From an uncultured Candidatus Pelagibacter sp. (GTDB lineage: Bacteria; Pseudomonadota; Alphaproteobacteria; Pelagibacterales; Pelagibacteraceae), in assembly GCA_905616435.1 (NCBI GenBank), contig CAJQSU010000036.1, positions 1 through 10,704 on the forward strand: a DNA stretch of 10,704 nt, given 5' to 3'. The translations under genes and the position numbers were made by a program. The notes under the pieces were generated by a model. That model ran no database searches, was not told the DNA's origin, and saw only the letters and a list, made by a program, of their open reading frames with translations. Numbering within the stretch: the first letter of the stretch is position 1; every line of letters begins with the position of its first letter. This document shows positions 1-6,796 of the stretch, piece by piece.

Positions 1-603
1 TCCGGATCATTTACTGAAGGTCGTTTAGCTGCAAAAGCGGCAGTTAAATATATTGAAGATCAAAAAGCAGAAGGCATTAAAGTTACAGACAAACAATGTG
101 AAGATTTTAAAACTGCGATATTTAAACCTCTTGAGACCTACCAGGTAGCACAAAATGAAATCACAGGTGGAACCGTTTCACCGAGTTATATTTCTCCTAT
201 TCAAGGACTTCAACGTTTACAAAGAATTATGGACGAATATGTGGGTGGAATTGCAACCAACTATATGACTAATGGTAATATGCTTAAAAGAGGTCTAGAG
301 CTTTTAGCTTGGTTGGAAGAAGATTTAGAAAAAGTTGGTGCAGAAGATTTACACCAATTAATGAGAGCTTGGGAGCTGAAGCATAGAGCGTTAACTTCTC
401 AATGTGTAACTGAACATACTCTGTTTCGAGAAGAAACTCGTTGGCCTGGCTATTATTATAGAGGCGACCATATGAAGTTGGATGATGATAACTGGCACTG
501 TTTGACAGTTTCAAAACGTGATCCTAAAACTGGGAAATTTAGCTTAGAAAAAGTTCCGGTTTACCATATAGTTGATGCAAACGAGAAGAAAAAAGCTTCT
601 TAA
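1..603 (+). CDS. aprA: Adenylylsulfate (APS) reductase alpha subunit, 3' part
   Basis: The frame is open from base 1 to a TAA at 601-603, so this is the C-terminal 200 residues of a protein normally about 620-660 residues long; the start lies outside the window. The visible part matches the AprA C-terminal helical region: an FTEGRLAAKAA segment near the window start, PSYISPIQGLQRLQ about residues 61-74, and the family hallmark RWPGYYYRGDHMKLDDDNWHC beginning at residue 147. AprA is the FAD-bearing catalytic subunit of the AprBA complex, which interconverts APS and sulfite plus AMP in the cytoplasm. In an aerobic sulfonate user it is expected to run from sulfite to APS, with Sat (ATP sulfurylase) then releasing ATP and sulfate. 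That direction is inferred from the neighbouring sulfite-producing genes xsc and suyAB. The FAD-binding N-terminus and aprB are not visible. An internal ATG at 229 is not the start, because conserved AprA sequence lies upstream of it. Confidence 0.95.
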   Translation, partial: SGSFTEGRLAAKAAVKYIEDQKAEGIKVTDKQCEDFKTAIFKPLETYQVAQNEITGGTVSPSYISPIQGLQRLQRIMDEYVGGIATNYMTNGNMLKRGLELLAWLEEDLEKVGAEDLHQLMRAWELKHRALTSQCVTEHTLFREETRWPGYYYRGDHMKLDDDNWHCLTVSKRDPKTGKFSLEKVPVYHIVDANEKKKAS

Positions 604-621
604 AAACAAACAAACAAAAGT

Positions 622-972
622 ATGAACATTTTAGATAAATCTGATGATGAAATTATAGCTATTGCTAACCCTATTTGGGATAACCTCGTCAGGACATCAA
701 ATATGAAAGATTATGGTGGTTTTACTAAAGATTTTGGAACTCAAATGTTATTTGGAGCGAATGAAGTTGAGCTTGGTAAGCAGTGGTCAAACAACAAACT
801 CTTGACCAGTCTTTCAGAAGATTATGAGCCCTTTGGATGTCTTAGAAGAGGTCAAAATATTACAGTATTATTTAAGCAAAAGAGCAAGGAAATACAGGGA
901 GAGTTTTTAGGAAGATTAGTTTTAGGAGTTGAGGGAGAAGAGGTTAAGGTCTTTGGCGCTACCATCTACTAG
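622..972 (+). CDS. Conserved-looking 116-residue protein downstream of aprA, possibly NTF2-like fold
   Basis: The ORF starts with ATG 18 bp after the aprA stop and ends with TAG at 970-972, so cotranscription with aprA is likely. The leader holds a CAAA-rich stretch and no Shine-Dalgarno site. The protein is soluble, with no signal peptide or membrane segment. Its N-terminal part looks helical (IANPIWDNLVRTSNMKDY); the C-terminal half looks like beta-strands ending in VKVFGATIY. A small helix-plus-sheet domain of about 115 residues with a WXXXXLLTSL helix and a final strand pattern resembles NTF2/SnoaL-like proteins, but this is an impression, not a recognised motif. I do not recognise the family with certainty and assign no function. 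Its position suggests a role linked to sulfite or APS metabolism. Confidence 0.75.
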   Translation: MNILDKSDDEIIAIANPIWDNLVRTSNMKDYGGFTKDFGTQMLFGANEVELGKQWSNNKLLTSLSEDYEPFGCLRRGQNITVLFKQKSKEIQGEFLGRLVLGVEGEEVKVFGATIY

Positions 973-977
973 TAAGT

Positions 978-1017
978 AAATATTTATCTAAAATTAAATA
1001 TTTATTTGACAAATATT
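978..1017 (+). repeat. Short AT-rich direct repeats AAATATTTAT
   Basis: AAATATTTAT occurs at 978-987 and again at 996-1005. A partial third copy, AAATATT, lies at 1011-1017. The AAATATTT core is self-complementary, so each unit could be a dyad bound by a dimeric regulator. The repeats sit just upstream of, and overlap, a TTGACA -35-like box. Base composition alone makes AT-rich repeats common here, so regulatory meaning is inferred. Confidence 0.4.
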
Positions 1018-1033
1018 AAACTAGGTGTATTCA
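1006..1033 (+). promoter_or_regulatory. Candidate sigma70-type promoter upstream of miniprotein and tauE
   Basis: TTGACA (1006-1011), a perfect -35 consensus, is followed after 16 bp by TATTCA (1028-1033), a fair -10. The predicted transcription start, near 1040, would fall almost on the ATG at 1042, giving a leaderless or near-leaderless message for the small membrane protein, with tauE further down. It would let tauE be transcribed separately from aprA. Confidence 0.35.
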
Positions 1034-1041
1034 CGGGTGTA

Positions 1042-1176
1042 ATGTTGTTTTCTAACATAAAAATTTCACAAAAACTCTCAAATTTAAAAGCAAATTTTAT
1101 TAAAACCGGCATAGTTGTTAGCCTTGCAGCTTATTGGGGTGTTATTTTAGTTGGAACTTTTATAACATTTAGTTAA
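1042..1176 (+). CDS. Small single-span membrane protein (44 residues)
   Basis: A short frame runs from ATG 1042 to TAA 1174-1176. The product has a basic N-terminal half (KISQKLSNLKANFIK, residues 7-21) and one hydrophobic helix, about residues 22-42, GIVVSLAAYWGVILVGTF plus a few residues. The positive-inside rule predicts the N-terminus in the cytoplasm. The frame is open upstream as far as 976, so a TTG start at 1006 (56 residues) is also possible, but that TTG reads better as part of a -35 box. It fills most of the gap between the 116-residue gene and tauE, with 28 bp to tauE. Function is unknown; an accessory subunit for TauE or a membrane tether for AprBA are speculative options. Confidence 0.6.
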   Translation: MLFSNIKISQKLSNLKANFIKTGIVVSLAAYWGVILVGTFITFS

Positions 1177-1204
1177 GTTATTTTTTAACAACTTTTAAAT
1201 TTTT

Positions 1205-2284
1205 ATGGAAGTATTTTTACCCATAGCTCAAGTTTTTGTTAATCCAATCGAAATACTTTTATTAAGTGCAATAGTCGGAGTTCTTTCAGGCCTGTTTGGT
1301 GTCGGTGGTGGATTTTTAATGACACCATTTTTAATCTTTTTAGGTGTACCTCCAGCATACGCCGTTGCAAATGAAGCTAACAACATATTAGCCACATCTG
1401 TATCAGGATCCACAACACATTATTTAAAAAATACTTTAGATTACAAAATGGGATTTATGATTGTAATTGGAGGAACAGTAGGAACAACCTTAGGCATATT
1501 AACTTTTACATATTTTAAAGACTTAGGAAAAATAGATACAGTTATATCTTTAGCCTACATGTATATACTGGCAATAATTGGTACATTGATGTTGGTTGAA
1601 AGTCTTGGAGAAATTGACAAGGCAAAAAGAAACCTTGTCATTAAAAAAAAATTACATGTTCACTATTGGATACATGGTCTACCTTTTAGAATGAGGTTTC
1701 CAAAATCAAAATTGTATGAAAGTATATTTACACCAATTTTGATTGGTTTATTAGTAGGCTTTATTGCAGCTATTATGGGGATAGGTGGTGCTTTTATTTT
1801 AGTACCTGCAATGATTTATATAATTAAGATGCCAACAAAATTAGTTCCGGGAACCTCTTTATTTGTAACTATTTTTGTTAGTGTCATAGTTACTTTTTTG
1901 CATTCATTTAATTTTGGTTCAATAGATTTAATGTTAGTTTTTATGTTGGTTATTGGTTCTATAATAGGAGTTCAGATTGGCCAAAAATTTGGAGAAAAAA
2001 TTGACAGTTCCGGATTAAGAGCGTTATTGGCAATCATGTTATTAATTGTTGGTATAGCTATTGCGTACGATACTTTTTTTACAGAAAAAATTCAAAAAGA
2101 AACAATCAATATATTAAGTAAAGATTTAAATTTTTTCTCAAAATTTATTCTAGAGTTTTCTAATGATATGCCATTTTTTTACGGATTATTTTCAATTATG
2201 TTTGCTATTTTACTAGGTGTTGGGGCTGCATTAATTAGACGGTTTTTTTCTAACTTTAAGAAAAAAATGTTAATGAAATCATAA
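1205..2284 (+). CDS. tauE: TauE/SafE-family sulfite/organosulfonate exporter
   Basis: This 359-residue integral membrane protein carries the two-fold internal repeat of the TauE/SafE (PF01925) family. The first repeat has GLFGVGGGFLMTPFLIFLGVP at about residues 29-49; the second has AIMGIGGAFILVPAMIYIIKMP at about 189-210. Roughly seven to nine hydrophobic helices are visible, with a basic cytoplasmic loop around residues 138-170 that is rich in Lys, Arg and His. The family exports sulfite, sulfoacetate or related anions released during sulfonate breakdown. The start (MEVFLPIAQVFVNPIEI) agrees with relatives that open with a similar stretch before the first GVGGG helix; no Shine-Dalgarno site precedes it. 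It faces the tauZ-suyBA operon, with only 13 bp between the two stop codons. Placement beside aprA, suyAB and xsc supports a sulfite-export role, though substrate is inferred from family and context. Confidence 0.88.
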   Translation: MEVFLPIAQVFVNPIEILLLSAIVGVLSGLFGVGGGFLMTPFLIFLGVPPAYAVANEANNILATSVSGSTTHYLKNTLDYKMGFMIVIGGTVGTTLGILTFTYFKDLGKIDTVISLAYMYILAIIGTLMLVESLGEIDKAKRNLVIKKKLHVHYWIHGLPFRMRFPKSKLYESIFTPILIGLLVGFIAAIMGIGGAFILVPAMIYIIKMPTKLVPGTSLFVTIFVSVIVTFLHSFNFGSIDLMLVFMLVIGSIIGVQIGQKFGEKIDSSGLRALLAIMLLIVGIAIAYDTFFTEKIQKETINILSKDLNFFSKFILEFSNDMPFFYGLFSIMFAILLGVGAALIRRFFSNFKKKMLMKS

Positions 2285-2297
2285 ATTTAAAGATTTA

Positions 2298-3389
2298 TTA
2301 AATAAATTTTATAAAAGTTTCTATATAAACAATACTTATAATTCCAACTGTTACTGCTGCTATTAGACCAACAAGAAAAGGTTTGTAGCCCATTGATTTT
2401 AAATCATTTAAATTAATTGAAATACCTACTGCAGCCATTGCCATTGTTAAAAAGACCGTAGCCAAGATTTTAATGTATCCAATAAAATTTTTCCAAACTT
2501 CATAAACTTCAAAATTTGAATATTCTATCGAAAAAATTTGATCTCCAACATTTCTTACAATTATCATCCCTAAAAAGCCGAGTACAAAATAAGGAAAAAT
2601 ACTTAATATTGAGTAGTTTTTTTCTTTAACCCCCCCTCTATTATAAAGGTATGCAAACAAAGGTATTAAAATAACGAGAAAAGTATTTCTTATTAGTTTT
2701 GTAACAGTTGAAACATTCAAAGTTTCTGGACTATTAAATTGCTGGTCATAAATTAATCCAGCCGCTGCTACTTGTGAAGTTTCATGTATAGCGGTACCTA
2801 AAAATAAACCAACCTGTAAAGCATCACCATCAAAATACCATTCAGCAAAATAAGGGTAAACTAGCATGGCAATAACTCCAAACAAAGTAATATTAGCTAT
2901 TGCATAGGCAACCTCAGACTTCTTTGCATTTATAACTGGAGCTGTTGCTACAATTGCTGTCGCCCCACAAACACTTGTGCCAATAGCTATGAGATAAGAC
3001 ATCTTTGATGAAATAGGTACTTTTTTTATAAGTAATTTTACAAGAATTAATACACCCACAATACAAAAAATAATTAGTGGTATAGCAATTGATCCAAATT
3101 TAATTAATTCCTCAAAACTTAATCTTATTCCTAAAAAAATTATTCCTAATTTTAAGATATATTGCTGCGTAAAATCTAAACCAACCATCATGCCTGGTCT
3201 TGGTGTAAACGCATTTCCCATTATAATTCCTAACAAAATTGCAATCAGAACTGTCGATATTGGGCTTTTGGGTGTTCCAAAAATCTCTATAGCTAATAAA
3301 TTATTTATTCCTTGAGAAAATAAACAAAATATTAGTGCTAAAACTACACCAGGAAAAATAGCTTTTAAGTATTGGAATTTTATTATCAC
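2298..3389 (-). CDS. tauZ: YeiH/TauZ-type putative sulfate exporter (UPF0324 family)
   Basis: The 363-residue product has about ten hydrophobic helices and the hallmarks of the UPF0324/YeiH (PF03601) family: LGIRLSFEEL at about 87-95, GTSVCGATAI at 137-146, and GTAIHETSQVAAAG at 198-211. The C-terminal segment MAMAAVGISINLNDLKSMG follows the usual pattern. Members found beside xsc in other sulfonate degraders (TauZ) are proposed to export sulfate; biochemical proof is limited, so the substrate is inferred. The start is GTG at 3389, 11 bp after the suyB stop. No in-frame ATG lies near it, and the first residues lead straight into the usual first helix. It is the last gene of the suyA-suyB-tauZ operon. 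Confidence 0.85.
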   Translation of the reverse strand: MIIKFQYLKAIFPGVVLALIFCLFSQGINNLLAIEIFGTPKSPISTVLIAILLGIIMGNAFTPRPGMMVGLDFTQQYILKLGIIFLGIRLSFEELIKFGSIAIPLIIFCIVGVLILVKLLIKKVPISSKMSYLIAIGTSVCGATAIVATAPVINAKKSEVAYAIANITLFGVIAMLVYPYFAEWYFDGDALQVGLFLGTAIHETSQVAAAGLIYDQQFNSPETLNVSTVTKLIRNTFLVILIPLFAYLYNRGGVKEKNYSILSIFPYFVLGFLGMIIVRNVGDQIFSIEYSNFEVYEVWKNFIGYIKILATVFLTMAMAAVGISINLNDLKSMGYKPFLVGLIAAVTVGIISIVYIETFIKFI

Positions 3390-3400
3390 AGAAATAATTA

Positions 3401-4567
3401 TTAAGCACTTCTGTAAAGTTTAGTCATCACAAATTCTTTGTGACCTAAAGCCTCAGCACAAGTTAATCTTCCGTTTGCTACCCTTAAAGTTATTTTAATT
3501 AATTCGTCTCCAGCTTGAGACATATTCATCTCACGAGTTAAAATTTTTGAAACATCGCAATCAATATGTTCTCCCATTCCTTTAACGGTCAAAGGATTTG
3601 CAGTTAATTTAACAACTGGCTCAATTGGGTTTCCAACAATATTACCTTGTCCCGTTGGAAACAGATGAATATTAAAACCTGCTGCTGCCTGAAGTGTTAC
3701 ACACTCGGCAGCTGCTGAAGATGTATCCATAAAGTATAAACCTTTTCCTTTTTTTGGCTCTTCTGCTGGTTCAAGAACATCAATAAATTTACAATTTCCT
3801 ATTTTTTGGAAGTTTCCAAACGCTTTTTCTTCAATTGTGGTTAGACCACCTGCAATATTACCAGCCGTTGGTTGACTATCTGAAAGATCATCTGTTGCTT
3901 CTTTTAAAATAAAATCATTATAATCATTCCAAGTTTTCATAAACTTATCTGAAGCTTCTTTTGTTGCGCCTCTCGTAGCACAGACTTTTTCAGCACCAGT
4001 TAACTCAGAAGTTTCACCAAAACATAAATGAACACCCATTGGTTCTAATTTATCCATTAAATTACCAACTGTTGGGTTTGCAGCTAATCCAGACGTAGTG
4101 TCTGACTCTCCACATTTGACTGAAATCCAAAGATCGCTCATTGGGCATTCTTCTCGTTGTTTTTCAGAGGCCCACATTACAAATTCTTGAGCTTTTTTGG
4201 ATGCCTTCATAGCGGTGCCAATATCTCCAGTACGCTCTATGTGAAAGCCTTCAACAGGCTTTCCAGTTTTAGCTATGCCATCAACTATCTTCTTTGTCCA
4301 TTTAGGTTCAATACCAATAACTATCACTGCAGCAACATTAGGGTTGCTACCAGTTCCAATCATAGTTCTAAAATGAAGATCTAAGTCAGCACCAAATTGA
4401 AGTCTTCCATAAGAATGGGGAAGAGCCATAGTACCTTTGATGTTATTAGCAACTGCTTCAGCACATGCATTTGAAATATCATCAACTGGAAGAATAATTA
4501 CGTGGTTTCTTGTACCAGCTCTGCCATTTTCTCTTTTATAACCTAAAAAACTTCTTGGAATTTCCAT
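3401..4567 (-). CDS. suyB: (2R)-3-sulfolactate sulfo-lyase, large (beta) subunit
   Basis: The 388-residue protein belongs to the UxaA/altronate-dehydratase family and matches the SuyB branch. Near the N-terminus are [19 protein letters not shown] (residues 16-34) and [19 protein letters not shown] (50-68). Then come [10 protein letters not shown] (151-160), [10 protein letters not shown] (184-193), [19 protein letters not shown] (233-251) and [16 protein letters not shown] (303-318). SuyAB splits 3-sulfolactate into pyruvate and sulfite in the cytoplasm, using a metal centre typical of this dehydratase family. The split small/large arrangement, with suyA 4 bp upstream, agrees with sulfo-lyase. 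Sugar-acid dehydratases are usually a single fused protein of about 500 residues or sit in hexuronate loci. Neighbouring xsc, tauE, tauZ and aprA strengthen the call. Sulfolactate itself is probably made from cysteate or dihydroxypropanesulfonate by genes not in this window. Confidence 0.9.
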   Translation of the reverse strand: MEIPRSFLGYKRENGRAGTRNHVIILPVDDISNACAEAVANNIKGTMALPHSYGRLQFGADLDLHFRTMIGTGSNPNVAAVIVIGIEPKWTKKIVDGIAKTGKPVEGFHIERTGDIGTAMKASKKAQEFVMWASEKQREECPMSDLWISVKCGESDTTSGLAANPTVGNLMDKLEPMGVHLCFGETSELTGAEKVCATRGATKEASDKFMKTWNDYNDFILKEATDDLSDSQPTAGNIAGGLTTIEEKAFGNFQKIGNCKFIDVLEPAEEPKKGKGLYFMDTSSAAAECVTLQAAAGFNIHLFPTGQGNIVGNPIEPVVKLTANPLTVKGMGEHIDCDVSKILTREMNMSQAGDELIKITLRVANGRLTCAEALGHKEFVMTKLYRSA

Positions 4568-4571
4568 ATTA

Positions 4572-4856
4572 TTACCACTTCTTTGTTTTTACATTATGAA
4601 CGTGAACGTGCTCACCTTTTTTAATAGATTTAACTACTTTTCCTATGTCATGACCATATTTAAGGATTGTGTCACCCTCATTTAGATCGGTCATTGCAAT
4701 TTTGTGGCCTAATTGTATTTCATCTACAGATTGAATTTTTGTAGAACTGTCATCTTCCATTATCCAGCAAGAACAGTCTTGTTTTGCAGTAATTTTTTCA
4801 ATAACAACCACTCCTACATTGTCTTTTTTGTCATGAATTATAATATCTGTAGTCAT
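4572..4856 (-). CDS. suyA: (2R)-3-sulfolactate sulfo-lyase, small (alpha) subunit
   Basis: This is a SAF-domain protein, the N-terminal half of the UxaA architecture kept as a separate chain. The start is placed at the ATG at 4856 (94 residues). The frame extends to a TTG at 4892, but relatives of SuyA begin just before the strand corresponding to [19 protein letters not shown], and the ATG fits that. Visible motifs are [19 protein letters not shown] in the middle and the ending [14 protein letters not shown], typical of SuyA. It forms the sulfo-lyase with SuyB, whose ATG lies 4 bp beyond the suyA stop; both lie in one operon with tauZ. No strong ribosome-binding site precedes the ATG. Confidence 0.88.
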   Translation of the reverse strand: MTTDIIIHDKKDNVGVVVIEKITAKQDCSCWIMEDDSSTKIQSVDEIQLGHKIAMTDLNEGDTILKYGHDIGKVVKSIKKGEHVHVHNVKTKKW

Positions 4857-4895
4857 ATTTATTGTGTCGATTTGTTTGTTTGAAATTTTCAAAAT

Positions 4896-4924
4896 CTTAT
4901 ATATTAATCGGAAAAATTTAACAA
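4896..4924 (-). promoter_or_regulatory. Candidate promoter of suyA-suyB-tauZ
   Basis: Reading on the minus strand, TTGTTA (plus 4919-4924) and TATAAG (plus 4896-4901) are separated by exactly 17 bp, a good sigma70-type arrangement. The start point would be near 4889, giving a leader of roughly 30 nt before the ATG at 4856. This also argues against the TTG at 4892 as the start codon, since it would lie at or before the transcription start. Confidence 0.5.
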
Positions 4925-4933
4925 TTAATTTTT
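4912..4933. repeat. 7-bp inverted repeat in the suyA/xsc divergent region
   Basis: AAAAATT (4912-4918) and AATTTTT (4927-4933) are perfect inverted copies around an 8-bp spacer. The dyad covers the -35 box of the suyA promoter and lies upstream of the xsc -10-like sequence TATACT (4947-4952). It is therefore well placed for an operator controlling both arms. AT-rich dyads are frequent by chance in such DNA. No regulator gene is visible in the window. Confidence 0.35.
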
Positions 4934-4957
4934 AAAACTTGTTTCATATACTAATTT

Positions 4958-4964
4958 AGAAAGG
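4958..4964 (+). promoter_or_regulatory. Ribosome-binding site of xsc
   Basis: AGAAAGG lies 8 nt before the xsc ATG. It is the clearest purine-rich Shine-Dalgarno-like site in the window, where most genes have none. It fixes the start at 4973 rather than the in-frame ATG three codons later (4982). A TATACT -10-like box lies just upstream at 4947-4952, without a convincing -35. Confidence 0.6.
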
Positions 4965-4972
4965 TTCTATTA

Positions 4973-6757
4973 ATGACTAAAATGACAACAGAAGAAGCTT
5001 TTGTAAAAGTTTTACAAATGCATGGGATAGAGCATGCGTTTGGAATTATTGGTTCAGCTTTTATGCCAATCTCTGATATTTTTCCTGATGCTGGAATTAC
5101 CTTTTGGGATGTTGCTCATGAAACAAATGGTGGATTAATTGCCGATGGCTACACAAGAGCCACTGGAAAAATGTCTATGGTTATTGCACAAAATGGTCCA
5201 GGAATTACAGGATTGGTTACCCCTATTAAAACCGCCTATTGGAATCATACTCCACTATTATTAGTATCACCTCAGGCTGCAAATAAAACTATGGGTCAAG
5301 GTGGTTTTCAAGAAGTAGAACAAATGAATTTATTTAAAGACATGGTTTGTTATCAAGAAGAAGTTAGAGACCCTTCAAGAATGGCAGAAGTATTAAATAG
5401 AGTTATTGAAAAAGCTATTAGAGGGTCAGCACCCGCGCAAATAAATGTACCTAGAGATTATTGGACACAAGTAATTGATATAGATTTACCACCAATAGTT
5501 AGACTTGAAAGACAAGCAGGTGGTGTTGAGGCAATCAAAAAAGCTGCTGACTTATTATCAAAAGCAAAATTTCCAGTTATACTATCTGGTGCTGGAGTTG
5601 TAATTGGTGGTGCTATCGAAGATTGTAAAAAACTAGCAGAAAAATTAGATGCACCAGTTTGCTCAGGTTACCAACATAATGATAGTTTTCCAGGAAGCCA
5701 TCCATTAGCAGCAGGACCACTAGGATACAATGGTTCAAAAGCTGGAATGGAATTAATTCAAAAAGCAGATGTTGTTTTAGCATTGGGCACAAGATTAAAT
5801 CCTTTTTCAACTTTACCAGGATATGGAATGGATTATTGGCCAAAAGATGCAAGCATTATTCAAGTTGATATGAATTCTGATAGAATTGGTTTAACAAAAA
5901 AAGTTAGTGTTGGAATTTGTGGAGATGCAAAATTAGTTGCACAACAACTGTTAGCACAACTTGCACCAACAGCAGGTGATACTGATAGACAAAAAAGAAA
6001 AGATATTATTCACCAAACCAAATCAGCTTGGTTACAAAAATTATCAAGTTTAGATCATGAAGATGATGATAAAGGTACTGTTTGGAACAAAGAAGCAAGA
6101 GAAAGAGATGCTGACAGAATGTCTCCGAGACAAGCTTGGAGAGCTATTCAAGCTGGTATGCCTGATGATGTGATTATTTCAAGCGACATTGGAAATAACT
6201 GTGCAATTGGAAATGCATATCCTACATTTGAAAAAGGTAGAAAATATTTAGCACCGGGATTATTTGGTCCCTGTGGATATGGTTTTCCATCAATTCTTGG
6301 AGCTAAAATTGGTTGTCCAGATACACCTGTAATTGGTTTTGCTGGTGATGGTGCTTTTGGCATAAGTATGAACGAAATGAGTTCTGTAGCAAGACCAGAA
6401 TGGCCAGCTATTTCAATGGTGATTTTCAGAAATTATCAATGGGGAGCTGAGAAAAGAAATACAACACTATGGTTTGATGATAATTTTATAGGTACTGAGC
6501 TTGATCCAGAATTAAGTTACGCTAAAGTTGCTGATGCTTGTGGATTAAAAGGTGTGGCAGTTAGAACAATGGAAGAGACAACTGCAGCCATAAAGCAATC
6601 TTGCGAGGATCAAAAGAAAGGTATTACAACATTTATTGAGGTAATTCTAAATCAAGAGCTTGGCGAACCATTTAGAAGAGATGCAATGAAGAAACCAGTG
6701 AAGATAGCCGGTATCAACAAAGCAGATATGAAGAAACAACCCTCTTTAAGCTCTTAA
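4973..6757 (+). CDS. xsc: Sulfoacetaldehyde acetyltransferase (ThDP-dependent)
   Basis: The 594-residue length is normal for Xsc. This thiamine diphosphate enzyme converts sulfoacetaldehyde plus phosphate into acetyl phosphate and sulfite in the cytoplasm. The N-terminal Pyr domain holds the cofactor-activating Glu50 in DVAHETNGGLIADGYTRATG, followed by AQNGPGITGLVTPIKTAYWN (about 72-91) and QGGFQEVEQMNLFKDMVCYQ (109-128), segments typical of Xsc rather than acetolactate synthase. A central domain follows at about 185-330. The C-terminal PP domain has the Mg/ThDP motif from G458-D459-G460 to N487, within FAGDGAFGISMNEMSSVARP and FRNYQWGAEKRNT. It is divergent from suyA over a 116-bp region and is followed after 39 bp by a FAD oxidoreductase. 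Phosphotransacetylase (pta), which often follows xsc elsewhere, is not in this window, so acetyl phosphate must be handled by a distant gene. Confidence 0.96.
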   Translation: MTKMTTEEAFVKVLQMHGIEHAFGIIGSAFMPISDIFPDAGITFWDVAHETNGGLIADGYTRATGKMSMVIAQNGPGITGLVTPIKTAYWNHTPLLLVSPQAANKTMGQGGFQEVEQMNLFKDMVCYQEEVRDPSRMAEVLNRVIEKAIRGSAPAQINVPRDYWTQVIDIDLPPIVRLERQAGGVEAIKKAADLLSKAKFPVILSGAGVVIGGAIEDCKKLAEKLDAPVCSGYQHNDSFPGSHPLAAGPLGYNGSKAGMELIQKADVVLALGTRLNPFSTLPGYGMDYWPKDASIIQVDMNSDRIGLTKKVSVGICGDAKLVAQQLLAQLAPTAGDTDRQKRKDIIHQTKSAWLQKLSSLDHEDDDKGTVWNKEARERDADRMSPRQAWRAIQAGMPDDVIISSDIGNNCAIGNAYPTFEKGRKYLAPGLFGPCGYGFPSILGAKIGCPDTPVIGFAGDGAFGISMNEMSSVARPEWPAISMVIFRNYQWGAEKRNTTLWFDDNFIGTELDPELSYAKVADACGLKGVAVRTMEETTAAIKQSCEDQKKGITTFIEVILNQELGEPFRRDAMKKPVKIAGINKADMKKQPSLSS

Positions 6758-6796
6758 GATCTTTTAAAAATTAAACTATTATCGTAAAGTCAATTC

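Noticed and set aside
229..603. A separate 124-residue gene starting at ATG 229
   Set aside because: The frame is open from base 1 and the upstream residues are recognisable AprA sequence, so this is an internal methionine of a larger truncated gene.
1172..1195. Terminator-like AAGTT/AACTT dyad before tauE
   Set aside because: The stem is only 5 bp with no G-C support beyond one pair, typical of chance in this AT-rich spacer, and a terminator just before tauE would not fit the layout.
3401..4856. Altronate or galactarate dehydratase (UxaA/GarD) instead of sulfolactate sulfo-lyase
   Set aside because: The SAF and large domains are split into two short genes as in SuyAB, the closest motifs fit SuyB, and all neighbours concern sulfonates or sulfite, not hexuronates.
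4857..4892. TTG start adding 12 residues to SuyA
   Set aside because: The ATG at 4856 matches the usual SuyA N-terminus, and the candidate promoter places the transcription start at about 4889, inside this extension.
5613..5852. Minus-strand open frame inside xsc
   Set aside because: It lies wholly within a well-conserved gene on the other strand, has low-complexity Leu-rich translation and no recognisable motif; the same reasoning removes the other antisense frames at 284-514, 1228-1413, 4157-4384, 6148-6363, 8328-8561 and 10005-10205.
4973..6757. Acetolactate synthase or glyoxylate carboligase instead of Xsc
   Set aside because: The segments QGGFQEVEQMNLFKDMVCYQ and FRNYQWGAEKRNT are Xsc-like, there is no small regulatory subunit gene, and the context is sulfonate catabolism.
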